Shown here: in pieces, positions 1-7,634 of the stretch
How the letters are laid out: each line of letters opens with the position of its first letter
Position numbering within the stretch: the first letter of the stretch is position 1
Source of the DNA: a virus
Direction: 5' to 3' (one strand)
DNA length: 21,187 nucleotides
Virus record (IMG/VR): IMGVR_UViG_3300050120_000114
Coordinates: 1 to 21,187 of that record
Notes under the pieces: generated by a model
Seen by the model: the letters and a program-made list of their open reading frames with translations, nothing else
What the model was told of the DNA's origin: nothing
The model's database searches: none
Position numbers and translations under genes: made by a program

Positions 1-62
1 GTTGATAATTGGACGTTATGTCAAATTGGAGATTGAGGCGGGTGGAGGGGGAAATTGTTGGC

Positions 63-120
63 AGAGAGTTAAAATTTGCAAGGCACCATCCTATTTTTTC
101 TGAAATTTTAGCAACTCTCT
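63..120. repeat. Long inverted repeat, potential hairpin
   Basis: AGAGAGTT at 63-70 is the exact complement of AACTCTCT at 113-120. The helix continues as AAAATTT (71-77) with AAATTTT (103-109), broken only by a three-base bulge at 110-112, so 15 pairs enclose a 25-base loop. No U-run follows on either strand, so it does not look like an ordinary intrinsic terminator. It may be a protein-binding site or an RNA fold. Confidence 0.6.
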
Positions 121-262
121 CCTTACTGATTGCTCCGTGTAGAGTGCTACTTAGAGGTCAGCCAGTTATTTTTATTTTTTTATTATTTATACTTACCCGC
201 GAGCCAGTTTCCGAGAAATTGTAGTCTCCTGCGCAGCTCTCTCCGGCTGCAGATCGTTTCCC

Positions 263-290
263 ACCGGGATTACTATTTATTAATTTATGT
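263..290 (-). repeat. Dispersed TAATCCCGGT repeat, copy 1 (minus orientation)
   Basis: Read on the minus strand this copy carries the 3' half AGTAAT-CC-CGGT, which matches copies 2 and 3 exactly. The inner stem (AGTAAT with ATTAAT) is retained. Instead of the usual ACCG outer arm, it has ATCGACAT at its 5' side (ATGTCGAT at 287-294 on the + strand). That alternative arm is shared with the only other minus copy, at 19291-19318. It lies upstream of the first gene block. Confidence 0.75.
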
Positions 291-406
291 CGATAACTAA
301 CTGAAGTTGATCTGACCCTACCTGATTGCTGGCTGACCAACGCGGTGCTTCACGTGTGGCGCGCGAATATGTTATCTTCACGTTAAATTACCAACGGAGA
401 AGGCTC

Positions 407-595
407 ATGGCAGGCTTGATAGAAGGTGCATTGACCGCTAAGATGTTATGGCCTGGATTGAAGAGTTTCATGGAAGACAGATATCCTCCAGGCGGTTCTC
501 CCATATTCTCTTCAAATCTTAAATGGTTCACCACTTACCGAACCTCACCAACCTTCGGTATCTTTCGGATTAAGGGAGCTTCCAATGAAACTTAA
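407..595 (+). CDS. Small protein of unknown function (62 aa)
   Basis: The ATG at 407 is chosen because GGAG lies seven bases upstream, in ggagaaggctc. The frame is open further upstream to 326, but no ribosome site supports an earlier start. The 62-residue product begins MAGLIEGALTAKMLWPG and has neither a clear membrane segment nor a recognised motif. Its stop overlaps the next start by 11 bases, which suggests translational coupling to the helix-turn-helix gene at 585. I do not recognise the family. The case rests on the ribosome site and the overlap, so this could still be a chance frame. Confidence 0.45.
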   Translation: MAGLIEGALTAKMLWPGLKSFMEDRYPPGGSPIFSSNLKWFTTYRTSPTFGIFRIKGASNET

Positions 596-911
596 ATACA
601 CACACGAAGCCATGATCGACTTGATTCTTGCCGAGCCAACCGTCAACAACAAGGAACTGGCAGCGATCTTCGAATACTCGGAAGCCTGGATCAGCCACAT
701 TCGTTGCAGCGACAGCTTCCAGAGCAGGATTGCGGAGCGCAAGAGCCTGTTGGTTGATCCTGCCATTCGCCGCTCTATCGAAGATCGCTTGGCTGGTGTC
801 ACCACCTCTGCCATCAACCGGTTGCAGGAAGTTCTCGACGGTCCCGATGCATCAGCACAGTTCGCCCTCGATGCTCTTGGTGTGGCATCATCTGGCTTGA
901 GGGGGTTGTAA
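585..911 (+). CDS. Helix-turn-helix protein, paralog of the adjacent TerS-like protein
   Basis: A 108-residue protein of possible DNA-binding function. GGGAG lies a few bases before the ATG. Residues 5 to about 104 align without large gaps to residues 64 to about 167 of the next gene product. Shared positions include Y-x-x-E-x-M at the start, KEL-x-x-x-F around 23-29, W-x-x-x-x-x-x-x-x-x-FQS, R-x-x-G near 68-71 and LQE near 80. The middle (NNKELAAIFEYSEAWISHI) reads like a helix-turn-helix: a short helix, a turn, then a recognition helix. The stop overlaps the next ATG by one base (TAATG). It may assist the terminase small subunit or act as a regulator derived from it. Which of the two is the working TerS is an inference. 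Confidence 0.7.
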   Translation: MKLKYTHEAMIDLILAEPTVNNKELAAIFEYSEAWISHIRCSDSFQSRIAERKSLLVDPAIRRSIEDRLAGVTTSAINRLQEVLDGPDASAQFALDALGVASSGLRGL

Positions 912-1579
912 TGGACGACGAGTTTCGTGCCATTGCTCAGAGCATTGCTGACACACCAGCTGTGCAAGAGAAGGTAGTGACCCTTGCCCCTTCAATCGGA
1001 CAAGCAGTGCACGATCAATGGAAAGGTGGACAGTCTGTTGGGCTGGCAAGAGTGAAGCCTGAAGGTGGCATCAGTCTTCCCGTTGCTTCTTCCCTTCGCT
1101 ATTCCCCCGAACTGATGGTTGATATCATCATCAACAACCCGGAATACAGCCCAAAAGAGTTAGGTAATGTATTCGGCAAGCCCCAGTCGTGGGTGGCCCA
1201 AGTCCTGGCATCCGCCAATTTCCAGTCTGCTCTCGACCCACGCCGGGCTGAAGTACTCAATCCAGAGTACGCGATGACTCTTGAGGAGCGGTTCCGGGGA
1301 CTGACTATCCGGTCCCTCACTGTCCTGCAAGAGAAGCTCGAAGCTGGCAAGGCCCTCCCTGACCTAACTGTGGTGAAGATAGCCGAACTCGGGATCAAGG
1401 CACTTGGCATGGGGCAGAAGGTTGCTGAGAAAGCAGCCCCTGATGAAGCTCCTAAGAACTCCAGTGAGATGGTTGCTGATCGAATCATGGCGGCTATGGC
1501 TAAGAGAAAAGCAGCTGAGCAGGGTGATGCAATTGATGTAGAAGCTGTGGAGGTTCCCGATGGCGTGGGTGATAATTGA
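911..1579 (+). CDS. terS: Probable terminase small subunit
   Basis: A 222-residue protein immediately upstream of the large terminase, the usual place for the DNA-recognition subunit. Residues 64-167 form a helix-turn-helix module (SPKELGNVFGKPQSWVAQVL, about 80-99) related to the whole preceding protein. Residues 1-63 are an extra N-terminal arm. The C-terminus (about 172-222) is charged and low in complexity, as expected for a tail that contacts TerL. Small terminases are poorly conserved, so the call rests mainly on position, size and the helix-turn-helix. The ATG overlaps the upstream stop by one base, and the end of this gene contains the start and ribosome site of the small gene at 1560. 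Confidence 0.65.
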   Translation: MDDEFRAIAQSIADTPAVQEKVVTLAPSIGQAVHDQWKGGQSVGLARVKPEGGISLPVASSLRYSPELMVDIIINNPEYSPKELGNVFGKPQSWVAQVLASANFQSALDPRRAEVLNPEYAMTLEERFRGLTIRSLTVLQEKLEAGKALPDLTVVKIAELGIKALGMGQKVAEKAAPDEAPKNSSEMVADRIMAAMAKRKAAEQGDAIDVEAVEVPDGVGDN

Positions 1580-1739
1580 AACTGCCGACTATGGTGTACA
1601 TATCATGCCGGAAGATGAAGAGCATGATCTGGTGGATTGCTCTTGCAAGTTCGCTTTCTTCGAAAGTAGCTGTGCGTTCGTGCATAATTCCTTTGACGGG
1701 CGGGAAGCCTACGAGAATGGCGACAGGAAGCCTCACTGA
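1560..1739 (+). CDS. Small acidic protein between TerS and TerL (59 aa)
   Basis: The ATG at 1560 lies inside the 3' end of the TerS gene, preceded by GGAGG with a six-base gap. Its TGA overlaps the TerL ATG at 1739 by one base, so the frame exactly bridges the two terminase genes. The product starts MAWVIIETADYGVHIMPEDEE and contains Cys27, Cys29 and Cys38 plus four histidines, a set that could bind a metal. I do not recognise the family. The strong ribosome site and the precise overlaps at both ends make a real gene likely. Its position suggests coupled expression with the terminase. Confidence 0.7.
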   Translation: MAWVIIETADYGVHIMPEDEEHDLVDCSCKFAFFESSCAFVHNSFDGREAYENGDRKPH

Positions 1740-3235
1740 TGGCTAATGCCCTCCAGACCTCCCTCAAGAAAACAGTCCTCACAGCGGACCTTATCGAGGG
1801 GTTTGCTGTCACCTACTTGTACTCTGGCTTTGACGAGGCCAAGCCCACTCCTCAATTCCACAGGGAAGGTTGGGAACTCTACAGTGGCCCTGCCTTGCAG
1901 GCATGTGTGATTGCCCCCCGTGGGCATGCGAAATCATCAGCCCTCACCCACGTATTCATCCTCGCCACGTGTTTATTCCGGGTTGAGAGCTACGTAATCC
2001 TCATCTCCACTAACGAAGAACTCGCCATTGAGCACTTGGGCGATATCTCACGGGAACTTACAGAAAATGAAGACCTCATTGCCGACTTCGGAATCAAGTC
2101 GTTTGTCACCAACAGCAAAACTGAAATCATCGTTGAGTTTACTGATGGGCATCAGTTCCGCATACTTGCTCGGGGATCCGGTCAAAAGCTGCGGGGGCGG
2201 AAGTGGAGAGGGATGCGCCCCGGACTTATCGTCTGCGACGATTTGGAAGACGACGAGCAGGTCGAGAACAAAGAACGCCGAGAAAAGTTTCGAAAGTGGT
2301 TCAATCGAGCAGCTATGCCTGCTTTGCGCAGAGGCGGCAAAATACGGGTGCACGGAACCATCCTCCATGAGGACTCTCTACTTGCAAGATTTCACAAGCA
2401 AACCAGAGAAAAGAAATCCTGGGTAGTCCTCTTCTACAAGGCCCACAAGGCCTATGATGACTTCACCGAGATCCTCTGGCCGGAGCAGTTTACTAAGACC
2501 GACCTCCAGGCAATCCGCCAGCGGTACATCGATGACAACGACAGCTCTGGCTACTCCCAAGAGTACCTCAACGACCCTTACGACAACACTGATGGCTACC
2601 TGAAGAAAGAGCAGTTCCATCCAATGGAGGACGAGGACTTCGACAAGGATGTGCAGATTGCTGCTGGAGTCGACTTCGCTATCAGCAAAGCTGCCAAAGC
2701 CAACCGTAGCTCCTTCACTTTTGCTGGGCGGACTGTCGACAACTCCTTGCATTTCTTCATGCAGGATAAAGGGCGGTGGGGGACCGACGAGATCATAGAA
2801 AAGATGCTCGACTATGAAGAGCAGATCCATCCGGAAGTGTGGTTTGTCGAGGATGGGGTGATCTGGAAGGCAATCGAACCGATCTTGCTTGCCGACATGC
2901 GGGCCAGGAACATCTTCCTCAACATCACCCCCCTTTCCTCTGTAAAGGACAAAGCCACCCGTGGCCGCTCTTGGCAGAAGCGAATGAAATCCAACACATG
3001 CAAGTTCGACAAGGAAGCCGAGTGGTACGCGGACTACGAGCACGAGTGCCTGCGGTTTACAGGCTATTCCGACTCCATTCTGGACGACCAATTCGACAGC
3101 TCTGCTATCGTGTCTCGTGGATTTGACCTGCTCCCTATGATGACGGAAGAAGACTTCATGTCGGAAGAGGAGTTGGAAGCACAGCGCACTGACCCTCCCG
3201 GCAATCGTGGCCGTAACGAAACTACAGGATACTAG
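1739..3235 (+). CDS. terL: Terminase large subunit (packaging ATPase/nuclease)
   Basis: This protein powers DNA packaging into the procapsid and cuts the concatemer. Its 498 residues have the usual two-part layout. The ATPase part shows a Walker A-like loop PRGHAKSS (60-67), a hydrophobic strand ending in acidic residues, LIVCDDLE (163-170), as Walker B with catalytic Glu, and a coupling motif near HGTILHED (205-212). The RNase H-like nuclease part shows GVDFAIS (310-316, Asp312), WFVEDG (368-373) and an acidic cluster near DSILDDQFD (445-453), which would supply the metal-binding acids. Length is normal for the family. The start overlaps the upstream 59-residue gene (TGATG), and the portal gene begins two bases after the stop. 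Confidence 0.93.
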   Translation: MANALQTSLKKTVLTADLIEGFAVTYLYSGFDEAKPTPQFHREGWELYSGPALQACVIAPRGHAKSSALTHVFILATCLFRVESYVILISTNEELAIEHLGDISRELTENEDLIADFGIKSFVTNSKTEIIVEFTDGHQFRILARGSGQKLRGRKWRGMRPGLIVCDDLEDDEQVENKERREKFRKWFNRAAMPALRRGGKIRVHGTILHEDSLLARFHKQTREKKSWVVLFYKAHKAYDDFTEILWPEQFTKTDLQAIRQRYIDDNDSSGYSQEYLNDPYDNTDGYLKKEQFHPMEDEDFDKDVQIAAGVDFAISKAAKANRSSFTFAGRTVDNSLHFFMQDKGRWGTDEIIEKMLDYEEQIHPEVWFVEDGVIWKAIEPILLADMRARNIFLNITPLSSVKDKATRGRSWQKRMKSNTCKFDKEAEWYADYEHECLRFTGYSDSILDDQFDSSAIVSRGFDLLPMMTEEDFMSEEELEAQRTDPPGNRGRNETTGY

Positions 3236-3237
3236 AT

Positions 3238-5532
3238 ATGGCAGCATACATTGCACAGCAGGATTCGGTCAGTGCGCCGCCAGAGCCAGAAATCAAGAAG
3301 AAGTTCGATCTGGATGAGATCCTTAACAGCCCCAATCTGGCGGATAAGCTCGACAAGGACCTTCGGCAGGCTCTGGGCAAGTGGGTTGTCGGTGGATACG
3401 TGAAGGACCTGTCCAGCCGGACTCAATGGGCTGAACGCCATGCAGCAGCTATGAAGCTGGCCCTGCAGGTGAAGGAGATGAAAACCTTCCCGTGGACGGG
3501 GGCAAGTAATGTCAAGTTTCCGCTGATTACAGTAGGGGCTCTGCAATTCCTAGCTCGTATTTCGATACTGACCAAGGGCAACCATCTGGCCAGCTTCCGC
3601 ATCCAGGGGGCTGATCCTGAAGGGCAGAAACTTGCTAAAGCGAAGCGTGTCTCCGCCCACATCAACATGCAGCTGACTGATGACGACCCCGACTGGGCGG
3701 ACATGGATGAGAGCTGCAAGTTCGCAGCTAGCTTGCTCGGGTCTGCTTTCAAGAAGACCAGCTATGACGCTGTCGCGGGGATCAATGATAGCGAATTCGT
3801 CCCTGCACAACACTTCGTTGTTGATTACAACTGCAAGAACCTTGCTACGGCCTCCCGCTATACTCACGTCATCCATATGGATGCTAACAAGCTCACGGAG
3901 CGGGTCAAGCGGAAGATATTCATCAAGGAGGAGAATGCAGCTAACTCTTCCCCAGATCAGGTGATGGTTAATTTACTGGAGCAGGCTGCTAAAGAGGTGG
4001 CCGGATTATCCCCAAATGCCGAAACGGAAGATGTACGGGTACTGGAACAGTATTGCTGGATTGATCTGGATGGTGACGGTTACCGCGAACCTTACGTGGT
4101 TAGTGTTCGAGAAGACACCGGGCATCTCTATCGGATTGTCGCTCGTTTCTATGATGACGGTAGTGTTCACCGTCGTTTTGATGCTCGTCAACGTCAGTTC
4201 GAGAACCTAGCCAACCTAGCAACAGACCCGGCACAGCAATCTGTCCTCGAACTCCGCGCTGAGGCCGTCCGTAACAGCAAGGACAATACTGTGGTGCGTA
4301 TCGACCCGGTACAGTTCTTCACCAAGTACACGTTCGTACCCTCTCCTGATGGGGGGTTCTACGGATTGGGGCTTGGTGCGTTGCTTGGGCCTGTCAATGA
4401 GGCTGTGTCTACCCTCATCAACCAGCTCATCGATGCTGGCACGATGCAGACCACTGCTGGTGGCTGGATGGCACGTGGTGCCCGCATGAAAGCAGGGAAA
4501 ACAAGCTTCGATCCGTTTGAATGGAAGCATGTGGATTCGACTGGGGATGATCTGCGGAAGAGCATCATGCCCTTGCCAGTGAATGCTCCTAGTGATGTGC
4601 TGTTTCAGTTGCTCGGAGTGCTCATCCAGTATGGAGAGAAGATCAGCTCTGCAACTGACATCATGACCGGCGTGTCTCCTGGTCAGAACACTCCCGCAAC
4701 TACCTCCCAGGTGACTGTCGAGCAGGGCATGATGCTCTTTTCCGGCATCCATAACCGCATGTATCGGGCATTCAGACATGAGCTGACCATCTACTACAAG
4801 CTCAATCAGACCTTCATCCAGCATTCGCCGAAATTTTGGGAGCTTACCCAGGGACCTGACGCGATTCTGCAGGAAGATGACTACCGGCAGAACAACTTCC
4901 GGGTGTTCCCTGCAGCTGATCCGACTGTAGTAAGCATGTCGCAGAGGAAAGAGAAGGCTGCTCAGCTAGTGCAGGCTGCCCTTACCCCCATTGGGGCCCT
5001 CTGGGACAAGTCAGTCGTCTCTCGCAAGTGGCTGGAAGCTAACGAATGGGATGTTGAGGAGATCTTCCCTGATCCGCAAGGTCCGCGTGCCATCAAACCA
5101 CCGGTTGATCCGAAGTCTGCTATCGCGCAGGCCAAGCTGCAGCAAGAACAGCAGGAACATCATGACGACATGATGCTTCAGGTGGCTGAATTGCAGGGCA
5201 AGCTCAAACTCAACGATGCTGAGATTCAGAAACTCCGGGCAGAGGCGGAGAAGCTGAGTGCGCAAGCGGATTCGGAACCAGTGAAGACGCAAATTGCTGC
5301 TCTTGATGCGCAAATTGGGGCTAGGAAATCCCATAACGACACCATTCTGCAGGCAGCTGGCATGATGCTCAAGGGGCACGGGGAGAAACACAAAATCGAA
5401 AAGGGCCACCACGACATGCTGATGGATGTACAGGATCGGTTGACTGAGCGTGAGGCAGCGAAGAGGGAAAATCTGGCAGCACCAACCGGTGGGGCAGGGC
5501 AAACTACTCCTTCCTCAACTAGCGGAGCCTAA
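3238..5532 (+). CDS. Portal protein
   Basis: The dodecameric portal forms the DNA channel at one capsid vertex and docks the terminase and later the adaptor. The protein has 764 residues, close to the size of large P22-type portals. Family-like features include FPWTGASNVKFPL (84-96) near the N-terminus and ATDIMTGVSPGQN (472-484) before a long helix rich in large residues. From about residue 625 to 740 the sequence is a Gln, Glu, Lys and Ala-rich predicted coiled coil, like the barrel helix in P22. AGGA lies about eight bases before the ATG. It directly follows TerL, the standard order. Confidence 0.9.
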   Translation: MAAYIAQQDSVSAPPEPEIKKKFDLDEILNSPNLADKLDKDLRQALGKWVVGGYVKDLSSRTQWAERHAAAMKLALQVKEMKTFPWTGASNVKFPLITVGALQFLARISILTKGNHLASFRIQGADPEGQKLAKAKRVSAHINMQLTDDDPDWADMDESCKFAASLLGSAFKKTSYDAVAGINDSEFVPAQHFVVDYNCKNLATASRYTHVIHMDANKLTERVKRKIFIKEENAANSSPDQVMVNLLEQAAKEVAGLSPNAETEDVRVLEQYCWIDLDGDGYREPYVVSVREDTGHLYRIVARFYDDGSVHRRFDARQRQFENLANLATDPAQQSVLELRAEAVRNSKDNTVVRIDPVQFFTKYTFVPSPDGGFYGLGLGALLGPVNEAVSTLINQLIDAGTMQTTAGGWMARGARMKAGKTSFDPFEWKHVDSTGDDLRKSIMPLPVNAPSDVLFQLLGVLIQYGEKISSATDIMTGVSPGQNTPATTSQVTVEQGMMLFSGIHNRMYRAFRHELTIYYKLNQTFIQHSPKFWELTQGPDAILQEDDYRQNNFRVFPAADPTVVSMSQRKEKAAQLVQAALTPIGALWDKSVVSRKWLEANEWDVEEIFPDPQGPRAIKPPVDPKSAIAQAKLQQEQQEHHDDMMLQVAELQGKLKLNDAEIQKLRAEAEKLSAQADSEPVKTQIAALDAQIGARKSHNDTILQAAGMMLKGHGEKHKIEKGHHDMLMDVQDRLTEREAAKRENLAAPTGGAGQTTPSSTSGA

Positions 5533-5535
5533 TTG

Positions 5536-5811
5536 ATGAAACTCCCCCAGGACTACGGCCCAGAGGATTTCCTCGGCTGGTATCACAACCCAATCACCGA
5601 GTGCTTTCTGAATAGCCTGCGAGATGACAAGCAGGAGATAATGGAAGCGTGGGCCAGGCGTTCCTACACAGGTGAAAACGAGGGGCAGACTCTGCAGCTG
5701 AATGCTGTGGGGTTGGCTCAAATCAAAACGATTGACGAGTTGCTGCATAATCTGGAAGATAGTGCTGAGTCGGCACGGCAGCAGATTGCAGAACATAACA
5801 GGAGTAAGTGA
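5536..5811 (+). CDS. Small protein of unknown function (91 aa)
   Basis: The ATG at 5536 has GGAG about eight bases upstream, inside the end of the portal gene. A TTG three bases earlier is in frame but less likely as a start. The product begins MKLPQDYGPEDFLGWYHNP and is acidic. Its C-terminal half reads as a helix (IDELLHNLEDSAESARQQIA). No catalytic motif is visible and I do not recognise the family. The stop sits just before the co-chaperonin ATG at 5813, and the GGAG in its last codons is that gene's ribosome site, so the two are probably co-translated. Confidence 0.75.
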   Translation: MKLPQDYGPEDFLGWYHNPITECFLNSLRDDKQEIMEAWARRSYTGENEGQTLQLNAVGLAQIKTIDELLHNLEDSAESARQQIAEHNRSK

Positions 5812-5812
5812 G

Positions 5813-6214
5813 ATGGAAGGTTTCAGCAATGCGCAAGATGCTCTCGAATATCTTCAGCCCGGCTGGCGTTCATACAAAAAAGGCCCCAACCCAGCTAACA
5901 ACTCCGGATTCCGCGCCACAGGCCACCGCATCCTGCTCATAACAGAGGAAGTGGAAGAAGTAACTTCCGGCGGGATTGTGCTGGTAGCAAAGACAGTTGT
6001 GGCTGAAGCCAACCGTGCCCAGGTCTGTACTGTGCTGGAAATCGGCCCTGATGCCTGGGCGGACAAATCCACAGACTACTGCGAGCTTGGTGATCGAGTC
6101 CTCATCGGCCAGTATGTGGGCAAGATGCATGAATCTCCGGTTGACGGGAAGACCTACCGGTTTGTCAGTGACCTGGACATCATCAGCCCCCTGCCCCCGA
6201 AGGAAGCCAAATGA
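5813..6214 (+). CDS. GroES-like co-chaperonin
   Basis: This 133-residue protein resembles Cpn10/GroES, the lid of the GroEL folding chamber. Residues 37-115 follow the GroES order: GHRILLITEEVEEV (37-50, first strand), TSGGIVLVAKT (51-61, where the GroEL-binding mobile loop lies), VCTVLEIGPDAW (71-82), LGDRVLIGQYVGKM (92-105) and DGKTYRFVSDLDII (111-124). An extra segment of about 35 residues precedes the fold. Phage T4 gp31 is a known case in which a phage lid replaces GroES to fold the coat protein, and the location here between portal and scaffold suggests a similar job. The start at 5813 is set by GGAG in gaacataacaggag. A longer frame from 5702 overlaps the upstream gene and lacks support. 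Confidence 0.85.
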   Translation: MEGFSNAQDALEYLQPGWRSYKKGPNPANNSGFRATGHRILLITEEVEEVTSGGIVLVAKTVVAEANRAQVCTVLEIGPDAWADKSTDYCELGDRVLIGQYVGKMHESPVDGKTYRFVSDLDIISPLPPKEAK

Positions 6215-6402
6215 GCACGCAGATCAACCTGCACGTCCGCCTCATTACCAGCGACTATCGTGCTGCCGATATCGTAGACAACCATGCAGACATTCTCAAA
6301 GCAGCTCTACTAGATTCTGTCGATAGGATCTTGCGGCTGCATGGGCTGCACAACCTCTTTATTCAAAGTGTCGGTGGTCCGGAGATTGTGACCCTGCCGT
6401 AG
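6211..6402 (+). CDS. Small protein of unknown function (63 aa)
   Basis: The start overlaps the co-chaperonin stop (ATGA), indicating coupled translation. The product starts MSTQINLHVRLITSDYRAAD and reads as strand, helix, strand (LHVRLIT, ADILKAALLDSVDRILRL, LFIQSVGG). There is no recognised motif. A copy of the dispersed repeat begins 11 bases after the stop, so this is the last gene of its block. Its function is unknown. Confidence 0.7.
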   Translation: MSTQINLHVRLITSDYRAADIVDNHADILKAALLDSVDRILRLHGLHNLFIQSVGGPEIVTLP

Positions 6403-6412
6403 GTAGTTTTCA

Positions 6413-6440
6413 ACCGTTATTACTAAATAGTAATCCCGGT
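6413..6440 (+). repeat. Dispersed TAATCCCGGT repeat, copy 2
   Basis: Arms ACCG (6413-6416) and CGGT (6437-6440) flank inner arms ATTACT (6419-6424) and AGTAAT (6429-6434), with an AAAT loop and a TT/CC internal mismatch. It lies in the gap between the small gene ending at 6402 and the scaffold gene. There is no U-run, so it is not a standard terminator. A regulatory role is inferred from its recurrence at block boundaries. Confidence 0.85.
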
Positions 6441-6456
6441 AAATAACCGTAGTTCC

Positions 6457-6470
6457 ATAACTGGAGTTAT
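6457..6470 (+). promoter_or_regulatory. Scaffold ribosome site presented in a hairpin loop
   Basis: ATAAC (6457-6461) and GTTAT (6466-6470) are complementary and leave TGGA as the loop. The GGAG at 6463-6466 is the only good Shine-Dalgarno site for the scaffold ATG at 6475. The stem is short and A/T-rich, so any effect on translation is uncertain. Confidence 0.4.
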
Positions 6471-6474
6471 AGCA

Positions 6475-7392
6475 ATGAGCTTTTTGCTGCGTAAGCTGTT
6501 GGGCCATCATGTAATGGCTGAAGAGGAAGGAGCCGGCGGGGGCGATGACCACCTCGTTAAGGAGCAGGAGCTCGAAGCCTCCCGCAAGGGCTGGATTCCC
6601 AAGCACAAGTACTCCGGTCCCGAAGGCAAGTGGAAGGATGCAGCTACCTTTCTAGCCGACGGAGCCAAGTTCAACAGCCGCCTGCAGGACGAACTCGGGG
6701 CGGTCAAGCGAGAGCTTGCTGACTTCAAGGGCACCGCCAAGCAGTTCGCAGACTTCCAGCAACGGCAGATCGAAGCTCGCGACTCCCAGATTGGTGACCT
6801 CGTACGCGACCTCAAGCGCCAGCAACGGGAAGCCATTCGTGATGGCAATGATGAAGCTGCTGATGCCATTGACGACCGTATCGAAATCCTCAATGACGAA
6901 CGAGCCAACGTCAAACAGCAGATTGAAAAGACCAAACAAGCTGCCCCAACGACAGTCCGCACAGACATCATCGATGAGAACGGGAACACTACTGATCCGG
7001 GAGTTCGGGCGTGGATCGATGATGGCAACCAGTGGTTCAATGACAGCAAGCCCATGCGCGACTACTGCTTTGCACTCGCTAACGAAGCCATCGCTGCAGG
7101 TGAAACCCGGCGTGGTCGCCCCTTCCTGGACCTGATGCGCGAGAAGATGGAAGAAGCCTTTCCCCTCAAGTTCAAGAAGGCCGGCGACCCGACCGCTCGT
7201 GGCAGTATGACCGAAGCTGGTGGTGGTGGTGCTGGTGGAGGCAAGAGCTACTCGGTCAATGACCTCCCTGAAGCTGATCGTGAGCTGATGAAAACCGGCA
7301 TCCGTCAGGGCTGGACCTCAGAAGCGACCTTCCTGAAGAATTACTTCAGCGACGAGCCTCACATCCACCGTTCAGCAGAGAAGAAGAAATGA
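6475..7392 (+). CDS. Probable capsid scaffolding protein
   Basis: The scaffold guides coat assembly and then leaves the procapsid. The protein has 305 residues. Residues 30-62 resemble the GWIPKHKYSGPEGKWKDAATF motif seen near the N-terminus of many podovirus scaffold-like proteins. Residues 65-155 are highly charged and helical, a likely coiled coil. Residues 248-256 are a glycine-rich linker, and the end is basic (AEKKK), like the coat-binding tail of P22 scaffold. Its position between portal and coat is the standard one. The start has GGAG eight bases upstream. The stop overlaps the next gene (ATGA). Confidence 0.82.
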   Translation: MSFLLRKLLGHHVMAEEEGAGGGDDHLVKEQELEASRKGWIPKHKYSGPEGKWKDAATFLADGAKFNSRLQDELGAVKRELADFKGTAKQFADFQQRQIEARDSQIGDLVRDLKRQQREAIRDGNDEAADAIDDRIEILNDERANVKQQIEKTKQAAPTTVRTDIIDENGNTTDPGVRAWIDDGNQWFNDSKPMRDYCFALANEAIAAGETRRGRPFLDLMREKMEEAFPLKFKKAGDPTARGSMTEAGGGGAGGGKSYSVNDLPEADRELMKTGIRQGWTSEATFLKNYFSDEPHIHRSAEKKK

Positions 7393-7592
7393 GTAGAGAA
7401 CTGCAATGGACAATCTTCGCCGTAGACCTGGGGTTGTCTGACAAAGAGGTTTCCGAAATCATGGACATAGCCACTCTCAAGCCTCTTCACGAAGCTTTCA
7501 TTAAAGAGATGTGGTTCAGATGGCCAGAACTTAGAGACAAAATGCAGTTGGGTATAAACATGCCCCAGGTGGTGGACCTCAAACGCCTCTAA
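7389..7592 (+). CDS. Small protein of unknown function (67 aa)
   Basis: The start overlaps the scaffold stop by four bases (ATGA), so it is probably made by re-initiation. The product starts MSRELQWTIFAVDLGLSDKE and is compact and helical, with a conserved-looking FRWPELRDKM stretch. No membrane segment or catalytic motif is visible. The location suggests a minor assembly factor, but that is only inference. Confidence 0.65.
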   Translation: MSRELQWTIFAVDLGLSDKEVSEIMDIATLKPLHEAFIKEMWFRWPELRDKMQLGINMPQVVDLKRL

Positions 7593-7634
7593 CCCTTCCA
7601 GCATTTCCCTTTTTCTTACCTACAGGCTATTCTC

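Larger units (their letters stand above)
1..406. other. Left non-coding region with no convincing gene
   Basis: No open frame here has both a ribosome binding site and phage-like protein content. The stretch holds a long inverted repeat (63-120), a T-rich tract at about 166-189, a small GCAGC/GCTGC hairpin (233-250) and a minus-oriented copy of the dispersed TAATCCCGGT repeat (263-290). It is richer in A and T than the genes that follow. Its place just ahead of the terminase genes would suit a regulatory or packaging-recognition region, but nothing in the sequence proves either role. Confidence 0.6.

Noticed and set aside
9-224. 71-residue frame at the left edge
   Set aside because: No ribosome site, overlaps the inverted repeat and a T-rich tract, and the product does not look like a structured protein.
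2378-3256. 292-residue minus-strand frame inside TerL
   Set aside because: It is opposite a clear terminase with catalytic motifs, so it is a shadow frame.
6413-6440. Repeat copies as simple Rho-independent terminators
   Set aside because: No run of T follows any copy on the relevant strand, and the stems have a conserved mismatch.
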